5,128 nucleotides of DNA, from NCBI GenBank assembly GCA_947455695.1, contig CANGRN010000150.1, forward strand, positions 1-5,128, written 5' to 3'. Under the pieces are notes generated by a model. That model worked only from the letters and a program-made list of their open reading frames with translations. It made no database searches and was not told the origin of the DNA. The translations under genes were made by a program, and so were the position numbers. Every line of letters begins with the position of its first letter. The stretch's first letter is position 1. Shown piece by piece: positions 1-4,306 of the stretch. This DNA comes from Alphaproteobacteria bacterium (GTDB taxonomy: Bacteria; Pseudomonadota; Alphaproteobacteria; Micropepsales; Micropepsaceae).

Positions 1-578
1 CCGCTGCGGATACGCGCATCCAGATAGGCCTCGGGGCGGCGCCAATAGGCGTAGAGAAAACCATCGCGGCAATCATGCGGCACCGGCACGGGCGTGATCT
101 GGACCGGTCCCAGCCAGCGCGCATAGTTCGCCATCGCCGGCATCTGCTGTTCGTCCAGCGCCACAAGTTCGGGCAGATAATCGGTCAGCCACGGCCGGGC
201 TGCCGGATCGAAGGTCAGGAGCACGATGGGGCCGCGCGTCACCCGGCGCATCTCGCGCAGGCCCGCCTCCTTGTCCGGCCAATGGTGAATGGTCAGGATC
301 GCCATGGCGGCGTCGAACGCCCCATCGTCAAAGGGAATATCATCGGCACTGGCCTGGATCGCCTTGGCGGCGCTGGCGCTGCGCTTGCGGATCATTTCCG
401 CAGACGGCTCCACAGCGGTCACTTGCCGGTCTGGGGGTTCATAGGAGCCGGTGCCCGCACCGACGTTCAGCACGGTCCTGGCGGGACCCAGCGCCTGATG
501 AATCAGCGCGGCGATCCTGGGCTCGGGCCTGCGAAGCTCGGCATAATTGATCCCGATGCTGTCATATCTGGCGGCCAT
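1..578 (-). CDS. class I SAM-dependent methyltransferase, C-terminus cut by window edge
   Basis: The reading frame is open from an ATG at 578 to the left edge (192 full codons); the C-terminus lies outside. The glycine-rich SAM-binding loop (motif I) is at residues 36-48 as VLNVGAGTGSYEP. An acidic residue at the end of the next strand (E57, in TAVEPS) would bind the ribose of SAM. A later Asp (D79, in ASADDIPF) would contact adenine, and FDAAMAILTIHHW at 88-100 fits motif IV and the strand after it. This is the methyltransferase-11 type Rossmann fold. The substrate cannot be told from sequence; small-molecule or lipid methylation are both possible. An AAGG about 10 bases upstream is a plausible ribosome site. 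The gene follows ctrA on the same strand but a strong terminator separates them, so it is probably a separate unit, although I see no clear promoter in the 82-bp gap. Family call is confident; role is unknown. Confidence 0.88.
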   Translation of the reverse strand, partial: MAARYDSIGINYAELRRPEPRIAALIHQALGPARTVLNVGAGTGSYEPPDRQVTAVEPSAEMIRKRSASAAKAIQASADDIPFDDGAFDAAMAILTIHHWPDKEAGLREMRRVTRGPIVLLTFDPAARPWLTDYLPELVALDEQQMPAMANYARWLGPVQITPVPVPHDCRDGFLYAYWRRPEAYLDARIRS

Positions 579-615
579 GCCGGGACCTTGGCGCTGTGGT
601 GCAGGACCGGCAACA

Positions 616-641
616 AAAAAGGCGCCCGAAGGCGCCTTTTT
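616..641 (-). terminator. intrinsic terminator of ctrA with UUCG tetraloop
   Basis: A perfect inverted repeat GGCGCC / GGCGCC (621-626 and 631-636) is flanked by an A-run on the left and a T-run on the right. Read on the minus strand it is a 6-bp GC stem closed by a cUUCGg tetraloop, an unusually stable loop, followed by six U residues. It starts 20 bases beyond the ctrA stop. Read on the plus strand the loop is CGAA, less stable, but the T-run also follows, so it could work in both directions. The polarity of the tetraloop points to ctrA as the main user. Confidence 0.92.
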
Positions 642-660
642 CAAGTCCGAGTCAGGTCGC

Positions 661-1362
661 TCAGGCGACCTGGACGATCTCTTCGCCATTGGGATCGCGC
701 AGCACATAGCCGCGGCCCCAGACGGTTTCGATGTAATTGGCGCCTTCGGTGGCGGCGGCCAGCTTCTTGCGCAGCTTGCAGATGAAGACGTCGATGATCT
801 TCAGCTCCGGCTCGTCCATGCCGCCATACAGGTGATTGAGGAACATTTCCTTGGTCAGGGTCGTGCCCTTGCGGAGCGAAAGCAGCTCCAGCATCTGGTA
901 TTCCTTGCCCGTCAGGTGGACGCGGGCGCCGTCGACTTCCACGGTCTTGGCGTCCAGGTTCACGGTGAGCTTGCCGGTGGTGATGACCGACTGGCTGTGG
1001 CCCTTGGAACGGCGGACCACGGCCTGAATGCGGGCGACCAGCTCGTCCTTGTGGAAGGGCTTGGTCATGTAATCGTCGGCGCCGAAGCCCAGCGCCTTGA
1101 CCTTGGCTTCCACGATGGCGTTGCCGGACAGGATCAGGACGGGGGTCTGCACCTTGGCGACCCGCAGGGCCTTGAGAACCTCGAACCCGCTCATGTCGGG
1201 CAGCTGCAGGTCCAGGACAATGATGTCGTAATCGTAAAGCTTGCCCAGATCGATCCCTTCTTCGCCGAGATCGGTGGTGTAGACGTTAAGGCCCTCGCTG
1301 CGCAGCATCAGCTCGATGCTTCGCGCCATGGCGCTGTCGTCTTCGATCAGGAGTACGCGCAT
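661..1362 (-). CDS. ctrA: cell-cycle response regulator CtrA
   Basis: A 233-residue OmpR-type response regulator that matches CtrA, the master cell-cycle transcription factor of alphaproteobacteria, along its whole length. The receiver domain (about 1-118) has the acidic pocket D8/D9, the phospho-acceptor D51 (in [13 protein letters not shown]), switch residue S79 and K101 in the TKPF motif. The winged-helix DNA-binding domain (about 126-224) has the recognition helix region [16 protein letters not shown] and the wing [13 protein letters not shown]. Length is close to Caulobacter CtrA (231). In Caulobacter, CtrA is phosphorylated through CckA-ChpT, binds TTAA-N7-TTAA sites, represses replication initiation and activates flagellar, pilus and division genes. 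The C-terminus ends in VQVA, a short non-polar tail compatible with ClpXP recognition, as for Caulobacter CtrA. The ATG start has a good ribosome site. It is divergent from fliI and probably autoregulated. Identification is essentially certain; regulation is inferred. Confidence 0.98.
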   Translation of the reverse strand: MRVLLIEDDSAMARSIELMLRSEGLNVYTTDLGEEGIDLGKLYDYDIIVLDLQLPDMSGFEVLKALRVAKVQTPVLILSGNAIVEAKVKALGFGADDYMTKPFHKDELVARIQAVVRRSKGHSQSVITTGKLTVNLDAKTVEVDGARVHLTGKEYQMLELLSLRKGTTLTKEMFLNHLYGGMDEPELKIIDVFICKLRKKLAAATEGANYIETVWGRGYVLRDPNGEEIVQVA

Positions 1363-1370
1363 GTCAGGCC

Positions 1371-1376
1371 CCTCTC
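1371..1376 (-). promoter_or_regulatory. ctrA ribosome binding site
   Basis: On the minus strand GAGAGG (extending to GAGAGGGG) lies 8 bases upstream of the ctrA ATG, a strong Shine-Dalgarno match that supports the start at 1362. A TTAA (1377-1380) lies immediately upstream. Confidence 0.75.
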
Positions 1377-1413
1377 TTAACGTTCCTTGCGGCCCAATAG
1401 GGTGCAGGGACGG

Positions 1414-1420
1414 TTAACCA
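1414..1420. promoter_or_regulatory. possible CtrA half-site
   Basis: TTAACCA resembles the CtrA half-site reported in Caulobacter (TTAACCAT). It lies about 50 bp from the ctrA start codon, between the ctrA-proximal full box and the gene, a position that could mediate self-repression or activation. A short match like this can arise by chance, so confidence is modest. Confidence 0.4.
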
Positions 1421-1445
1421 GTTTCCGGAAGGTAAGCGCAAATAG

Positions 1446-1461
1446 TTAACAGCAGCTTTAA
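1446..1461. promoter_or_regulatory. CtrA-box-like site facing ctrA
   Basis: TTAA-N7-TTTA (1446-1460) matches the CtrA consensus TTAA-N7-TTAA at seven of eight fixed positions. Read with exact tetramers it is TTAA-N8-TTAA, one base too long. The left part is the palindrome GTTAAC. The site is about 85 bp upstream of the ctrA ATG, suitable for autoregulation. Assignment is by consensus only. Confidence 0.5.
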
Positions 1462-1462
1462 C

Positions 1463-1510
1463 TTCCGGCCCCGGCTTCAGTCCTTCCTCATCCCGGATTA
1501 AGGGCCGGAA
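1463..1510. repeat. 8-bp inverted repeat TTCCGGCC / GGCCGGAA
   Basis: The arms are at 1463-1470 and 1503-1510, perfect complements separated by 32 bp. A related palindrome, TTCCGGAA, sits at 1423-1430. The CCGG cores of the three elements start at 1425, 1465 and 1505, exactly 40 bp apart. Role unknown; a dimeric regulator bound on one DNA face is one possibility, RNA structure another. Confidence 0.55.
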
Positions 1511-1536
1511 AGGACTCCAAGGCCCCAAAAGTCCTT
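1510..1536. repeat. 7-bp inverted repeat AAGGACT / AGTCCTT
   Basis: Perfect 7-bp arms at 1510-1516 and 1530-1536 enclose 13 bases. A third copy, AGTCCTT, is at 1479-1485 in direct orientation to the second arm. The left arm overlaps the first GANTC site. No T-run follows on the plus strand, so a terminator is unlikely; it may be a regulator site or a leader hairpin. Confidence 0.5.
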
Positions 1537-1541
1537 GATTC
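1513..1541. promoter_or_regulatory. pair of GANTC (CcrM-type) methylation sites
   Basis: GACTC at 1513-1517 and GATTC at 1537-1541 lie 24 bp apart in the middle of the divergent region. GANTC is the target of the CcrM adenine methyltransferase in alphaproteobacteria. In Caulobacter a GANTC in the ctrA P1 promoter lets replication-dependent hemimethylation and GcrA time ctrA expression. The motif itself is certain; the timing role here is inferred from that precedent. Confidence 0.6.
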
Positions 1542-1552
1542 GGTTTGTTAAG

Positions 1553-1567
1553 TTTACCGCCATTTAA
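1553..1567. promoter_or_regulatory. CtrA-box-like site facing fliI
   Basis: TTTA-N7-TTAA matches the CtrA consensus at seven of eight fixed positions with the correct 7-base spacer. It ends about 95 bp upstream of the fliI ATG and overlaps the palindrome ATTTAAAT (1562-1569). Another TTAA is just to the left (1548). In Caulobacter the early flagellar genes are CtrA-activated, so direct control of fliIJ is plausible. Assignment is by consensus only. Confidence 0.5.
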
Positions 1568-1573
1568 ATCCTT

Positions 1574-1591
1574 GGCCCCAAGATAGGGGCC
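1574..1591 (+). other. possible leader hairpin upstream of fliI
   Basis: GGCCCC (1574-1579) and GGGGCC (1586-1591) form a perfect 6-bp GC stem with a 6-base AAGATA loop. If the fliI transcript starts upstream of this point the stem would be in its leader. The GGGGCC arm could instead pair with GGCCCC at 1621-1626. No transcription start is known, so this is only a structural possibility. Confidence 0.4.
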
Positions 1592-1628
1592 GTCGGGCGA
1601 CAGAAAGTCACCGAAACAAGGGCCCCGG

Positions 1629-1643
1629 GGCGCAAAAAGCGCC
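1629..1643 (+). other. hairpin just upstream of fliI ribosome site
   Basis: GGCGC (1629-1633) and GCGCC (1639-1643) pair around an AAAAA loop, directly after the palindrome CCCCGGGG (1623-1630). The stem ends 8 bases before the weak AGAG that is the only Shine-Dalgarno-like sequence before the fliI ATG, so it may influence initiation by keeping the start region open or by blocking it. Confidence 0.4.
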
Positions 1644-1661
1644 ACCAAACCAGAGAATTTG

Positions 1662-2993
1662 ATGCGCGCGCTGATCCAGGAAATCGAGGCCATTCCCACC
1701 CTGACCCGCTTTGGCCGGGTCGCCCGCATCGAAGGGCTGGCGGTGGAAGTGACCGGTGCGCAGGGCGCGGTCAGCCTGGGCGGCCAGTGCCGCATAAGCA
1801 TTGGAAATAACAAGACAATTCCTTGCGAGGTGGTCGGATTTCGCGACGGCCGCGCCCTGGTCATGCCGCTGGGTTCCCTGGACGGAATCACCCTGGGCGC
1901 CCGCGCCGATTTCGAGGATCGCCCCGCATCCATCTATCCCTCCAAGGCGTGGCTGGGCCGGGTGATCGACGGCTTTGGCCAGCCGATGGACGGCAAGGGC
2001 CCGCTGCCGCTGGGCATGGCGGCCTATCCGCTCAAGGCCGCGCCCATCGCCGCCACCCGCCGCGGCCGCGTCGGCAAGAAACTGGATCTGGGCATCCGCG
2101 CCCTCAACGCCTTCGCCACCTGCTGCGCCGGCCAGCGCATGGGCATTTTCTCCGGTTCCGGCGTGGGCAAATCCACGCTGCTCTCGATGCTGGCGCGCAA
2201 TTCCGATGCCGACGCCATCGTGATCGGGCTGATCGGCGAGCGTGGCCGCGAAGTGAAGGAATTCATCGAGGACGATCTGGGCGCAGAAGGCCTGGCGCGT
2301 TCGGTGGTGGTCGCCGCGACCTCCGATGAAGCGCCGCTGGTGCGCCGCCAGGCGGCCTATGTCGCCATGACCGTGGCCGAACAGCTGCGCGACTCCGGCC
2401 TGAACGTGCTGCTGCTGATGGATTCGGTAACCCGCTTTGCCATGGCCCAGCGCGAGATCGGACTTTCCGCGGGCGAGCCGCCGGCGTCCAAGGGCTATAC
2501 GCCCACCGTGTTCGCCGAACTGCCGCGTCTGCTGGAACGGGCCGGGCCCGGCATCGAGGGCGGCGGCTCCATCACCGGGCTGTTTACCGTGCTGGTGGAA
2601 GGTGACGACCATAATGAACCGGTGGCCGACGCGGTGCGCGGCATCCTGGACGGTCATATCGTTTTGGAACGTGCCATTGCGGAACGGGGCCGTTTTCCGG
2701 CCATCAATATCCTTAAGAGCGTCAGCCGCGCCATGCCCGGCTGCAACACCGATGACGAACAAAAGCTGATTTTGCGGGCCCGCGCGCCCCTGACCATTTA
2801 CGAAGATATGGCAGAGTTGATCCGGCTGGGCGCCTACAAGGCTGGCACGAATCCTGAAGTGGACAATGCTGTGAGGCTCTACCCGCAGCTTGAGGCCTTC
2901 CTGGCCCAGTCCAAAACGGAAGCTGCGTCGTTGAGCGAAGGCTATGACGCGCTGTCCGCCATCATGGGCATCGCTGAAGGGAGTGCGCGATGA
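1662..2993 (+). CDS. fliI: flagellar export ATPase FliI
   Basis: A 443-residue F1-beta-like ATPase that energises the flagellar type III export apparatus at the base of the flagellum. The N-terminal beta-barrel domain covers about 16-90. The catalytic domain has Walker A GSGVGKST (165-172), the GERGRE motif (192-197; E193 is the likely catalytic glutamate), Walker B LLLMD (250-254) and the conserved [11 protein letters not shown] stretch typical of FliI/type III ATPases. The C-terminal helical domain (about 365-443) includes the [11 protein letters not shown] motif. Length is normal for FliI. I chose the ATG at 1662, which begins [10 protein letters not shown]; a TTG one codon earlier is possible but less likely. 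The ribosome site is weak (AGAG about 7 bases upstream). The stop overlaps the fliJ start as ATGA, so the two are translationally coupled. It is divergent from ctrA, and CtrA-like boxes upstream suggest CtrA control (inferred). Confidence 0.97.
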   Translation: MRALIQEIEAIPTLTRFGRVARIEGLAVEVTGAQGAVSLGGQCRISIGNNKTIPCEVVGFRDGRALVMPLGSLDGITLGARADFEDRPASIYPSKAWLGRVIDGFGQPMDGKGPLPLGMAAYPLKAAPIAATRRGRVGKKLDLGIRALNAFATCCAGQRMGIFSGSGVGKSTLLSMLARNSDADAIVIGLIGERGREVKEFIEDDLGAEGLARSVVVAATSDEAPLVRRQAAYVAMTVAEQLRDSGLNVLLLMDSVTRFAMAQREIGLSAGEPPASKGYTPTVFAELPRLLERAGPGIEGGGSITGLFTVLVEGDDHNEPVADAVRGILDGHIVLERAIAERGRFPAINILKSVSRAMPGCNTDDEQKLILRARAPLTIYEDMAELIRLGAYKAGTNPEVDNAVRLYPQLEAFLAQSKTEAASLSEGYDALSAIMGIAEGSAR

Positions 2994-3415
2994 ACCGGAC
3001 CGATACGCTGCTGCGCCTCAAGCGCTTCCGCGTCGATGAAATGAAACGCCGCATTGCTTCGATCGACGCCATGAAGGCGGATCTGGAACGCAAGCTGGCC
3101 GACCTAGACGACAATGTCGCGCGTGAAAAGCAGCGCGCCGGGGATTCCGATATTGGCCGCCTGGCCTTTCCGTCCTTCCTGCGTTCCATCGAACAGCGCC
3201 GTGAAAACCTGCGCACCACGCTCAAGGAAATCGAGCGCGAATACGCCGTGGCGCAAGCGGACATGGAAAACGCGTTTCAGGATCTCAAGTCGCTGGAAGT
3301 GGCCACCGAGCAGCAGGCCAAGCGGCTGGCCGAAATGCAGAACCGCCGCGCCCAGGCCCGGCTCGACGAGATGGCCCTGGTGCGCCACCTGCGCAAGCAC
3401 GCCCTTCGGGCTTAA
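2990..3415 (+). CDS. fliJ: flagellar export protein FliJ
   Basis: A 141-residue, highly charged, almost wholly helical protein. Long heptad-like stretches run from about 5 to 60 and from 70 to 135, consistent with the two-helix antiparallel coiled coil of FliJ, which resembles the gamma stalk of F1-ATPase. FliJ sits in the centre of the FliI hexamer, contacts the export gate protein FlhA and helps couple ATP hydrolysis and proton motive force to export. Sequence conservation of FliJ is low, so the call rests mainly on length, coiled-coil character and position: its ATG overlaps the fliI stop by four bases (ATGA), the standard fliI-fliJ arrangement. No strong terminator follows; the stop is only 9 bp from the stop of the convergent small gene. 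Confidence is high because of context. Confidence 0.92.
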   Translation: MNRTDTLLRLKRFRVDEMKRRIASIDAMKADLERKLADLDDNVAREKQRAGDSDIGRLAFPSFLRSIEQRRENLRTTLKEIEREYAVAQADMENAFQDLKSLEVATEQQAKRLAEMQNRRAQARLDEMALVRHLRKHALRA

Positions 3416-3424
3416 CAAGGGCGC

Positions 3425-3646
3425 TTAGATCAGGATCGCCAGGAAGGCGCTGGCGAAAATCATCACGCCCACACCGCGCATGATCAGGGTGCTCCAGGGC
3501 AGCAGCGGCTCGACCCGGTCTTCCCATTCCATGTTCCGCAGCGCCAGTGATTGCTGGCGCTCAAAGCGCAAGCTCTGGCCGACCTCGGCATAGGCGGAAA
3601 TCGCAAAACCTTTGCCCCGTGGGGCGCTCAGTCCAATCGCAGACAT
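3425..3646 (-). CDS. small protein with one C-terminal membrane helix, function unknown
   Basis: A 73-residue protein that I do not recognise. Residues 1-50 are soluble and mixed-charge (EVGQSLRFERQQ; then NMEWEDRVEP), and residues 54-73 (LIMRGVGVMIF to the end) form a single hydrophobic segment reaching the last residue. There is no signal peptide, so a tail-anchored inner-membrane protein with a cytoplasmic N-terminus is the simplest topology. Codon use is GC-rich at third positions like its neighbours, supporting a real gene. I chose the ATG at 3646: GAGG lies 9 bases upstream, whereas the TTG two codons earlier at 3652 is only 3 bases from it. The gene is convergent with fliJ and ends 9 bp from it, so its link to the flagellum is only positional. 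No promoter is obvious upstream. Confidence 0.75.
   Translation of the reverse strand: MSAIGLSAPRGKGFAISAYAEVGQSLRFERQQSLALRNMEWEDRVEPLLPWSTLIMRGVGVMIFASAFLAILI
3540..3561. repeat. 8-bp perfect inverted repeat inside the small gene
   Basis: AGCGCCAG (3540-3547) and CTGGCGCT (3554-3561) are exact complements around a 6-base loop, within codons for roughly residues 29-36 of the small membrane protein. In mRNA it would form a stable 22-nt hairpin. There is no T-run on either side, so it is not an intrinsic terminator. It may be chance in GC-rich coding DNA. Confidence 0.5.
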
Positions 3647-3871
3647 ATCCAATGACCTCGTATTCAGGTCCCTCCGGGGCCAATAACGCAGCTTGGCTTT
3701 CGCCCGTTCCCTGCGATGGTGCCGCCCAGCCGCTGGCTGTGACCCAAAAGACGCGAAAGCGGCGGCTTTCCAAGCACATGGCCTGATTTCGCTTTCTGTT
3801 GAATGGCGGGGCGGCTGGCCTATGATTCCGCAAGTTGAGTCGGGGAGCGGCTCCAGGGGGCAATCACGGCC
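3647..3871. other. divergent intergenic region before the DoxX-like gene
   Basis: This 225-bp gap lies between the start of the minus-strand small gene and the start of the DoxX-like gene. It holds the minus-strand ribosome site (GAGG, 3656-3659), a small inverted repeat GAAAGC / GCTTTC (3755-3760, 3765-3770), two further GCTTTC copies (3696, 3791), and a sigma70-like promoter at 3799-3826. Open frames crossing it on both strands do not look like proteins. I see no RNA gene. Confidence 0.65.
3799..3826 (+). promoter_or_regulatory. sigma70-type promoter of the DoxX-like gene, with overlapping GANTC
   Basis: TTGAAT (3799-3804) and TATGAT (3821-3826) are separated by 16 bp; they match the consensus at four and five of six positions. 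Transcription would begin near 3833, leaving a leader of about 40 bases before the ATG at 3872. GATTC at 3824-3828 overlaps the -10 box and GAGTC at 3837-3841 is just downstream, so the promoter carries two CcrM-type sites. A Shine-Dalgarno AGGGGG at 3855-3860 lies 11 bases before the ATG, slightly far. Confidence 0.6.
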
Positions 3872-4297
3872 ATGTCATTTTCGGAAACAATCTCGCCCTT
3901 CTTCGGGCGTTGCGCCTTGGTCTATTTCTACCTCACCAGCGCCATGGACATATTGGGCAACTGGCAGGGCATCGCCGCCGACCTGGCGGCCAAGCATGTC
4001 CCCATCCCGCCCCTGGTGCTGGTGGTGGCGCTGGTTTTCATCTTTATCGGCAGCGTTTCGCTGCTGTTCGGCTATCACACTCGCTATGGCGCGGTGATGC
4101 TGTTCGGCATGACCATCGTGTCGACCTTCGCGCTGCATGATTACTGGCATTATGCCGACGCCCATGCGCGCGCCTACCAGCTCTCCATTTTCATCCGCGA
4201 TTTTGCGATCTGCGGCGGCCTGCTGCTGATGGTGGGGATGGGGCCGGGACCCTTTGCTGTCGACAATCGCGGCAAGGGCGGCGGCAAGAAGCGCTGA
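3872..4297 (+). CDS. DoxX-like inner-membrane protein
   Basis: A 141-residue hydrophobic protein with four predicted membrane segments at about 10-29, 47-67, 72-90 and 108-126, the size and topology of the DoxX family. The loop VPIPP before the second segment, and IRDFAICGGLLLM in the fourth, fit the family pattern, where a basic residue followed by a GG-LLL stretch is common. The third segment ends in HDYWHYADAH, with four histidines or aspartates that could bind metal or haem (speculative). The tail is basic and glycine-rich (GKGGGKKR), likely cytoplasmic. DoxX proteins are poorly understood; some are tied to thiosulfate:quinone oxidation or to redox stress, but nothing here fixes a substrate. 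It has its own promoter and terminator, so it is probably a single-gene unit unrelated to the flagellar genes. Family call is good; function is open. Confidence 0.82.
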   Translation: MSFSETISPFFGRCALVYFYLTSAMDILGNWQGIAADLAAKHVPIPPLVLVVALVFIFIGSVSLLFGYHTRYGAVMLFGMTIVSTFALHDYWHYADAHARAYQLSIFIRDFAICGGLLLMVGMGPGPFAVDNRGKGGGKKR

Positions 4298-4306
4298 CGC
4301 GCTTTT
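4287..4306 (+). terminator. intrinsic terminator overlapping the DoxX stop codon
   Basis: AAGCGC (4289-4294) and GCGCTT (4299-4304) form a 6-bp stem with a TGAC loop; a G-U and an A-U pair extend it to 8. It ends in TTTT. The TGA stop of the DoxX-like gene is in the loop, and the TTTT tail runs into the stop codon of the convergent FlhF-like gene. Read on the minus strand the tail is CTTCTT, so termination of the FlhF-like transcript would be weaker. Confidence 0.65.

Larger units (their letters stand above)
1363..1661. promoter_or_regulatory. divergent ctrA / fliI control region
   Basis: This 299-bp stretch between two divergent start codons contains no convincing gene. It is visibly more AT-rich in patches than the flanking genes and holds seven TTAA tetramers (starting 1377, 1414, 1446, 1458, 1498, 1548, 1564), two GANTC sites, six copies of GGCCCC or its complement, and several inverted repeats. 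It must hold promoters for both ctrA and fliI, but I could not identify a persuasive -35/-10 pair for either. CtrA-dependent promoters in Caulobacter often lack a good -35, which would fit. The individual sites are listed separately. Confidence 0.8.

Noticed and set aside
75..785. Plus-strand frame across the methyltransferase gene
   Set aside because: Opposite a real methyltransferase with motif I, crosses the terminator and runs into ctrA; Arg- and His-rich low-complexity composition.
547..1380. 277-codon plus-strand open frame antisense to ctrA
   Set aside because: It lies exactly opposite ctrA, has no recognisable domain, and is explained by GC-rich third positions leaving the opposite strand open.
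1377..1567. A perfect TTAA-N7-TTAA CtrA box
   Set aside because: None of the seven TTAA tetramers is exactly 11 bp from another; only one-mismatch versions exist, so no perfect site is claimed.
1659..1661. TTG start codon for fliI one codon before the ATG
   Set aside because: An ATG follows at once, and the weak AGAG ribosome site is better spaced from the ATG.
1364..1933. Minus-strand frame ending just before the ctrA ATG, suggestive of a leader gene
   Set aside because: Its first part is antisense to the fliI start and the remainder is the intergenic control region; no ribosome site or protein-like pattern.
1608..2762. 384-codon minus-strand open frame opposite fliI
   Set aside because: Antisense shadow of fliI, rich in His, Gly and Gln as expected from reversed GC-rich codons; no family features.
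3401..3422. Terminator between fliJ and the convergent small gene
   Set aside because: GCCCTT / AAGGGC can pair across the fliJ stop, but there is no T-run on the fliJ strand and the stem is short.
3650..3652. TTG start for the small minus-strand gene
   Set aside because: It is only 3 bases from the GAGG ribosome site; the ATG at 3646 has a 9-base spacing.
3696..3796. Three GCTTTC direct repeats upstream of the DoxX-like gene
   Set aside because: Irregular spacing (69 and 26 bp) and a short motif; likely chance.
3561..3863. 100-codon minus-strand frame spanning the intergenic region
   Set aside because: Overlaps the better-supported small gene in another frame and has Arg/Pro-rich composition with no recognisable features.
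3693..4097. 134-codon plus-strand frame overlapping the DoxX-like gene start
   Set aside because: Out of frame with the four-helix DoxX-like protein, spans its promoter, and looks like a shifted reading of it with Trp/Ser/Arg runs.
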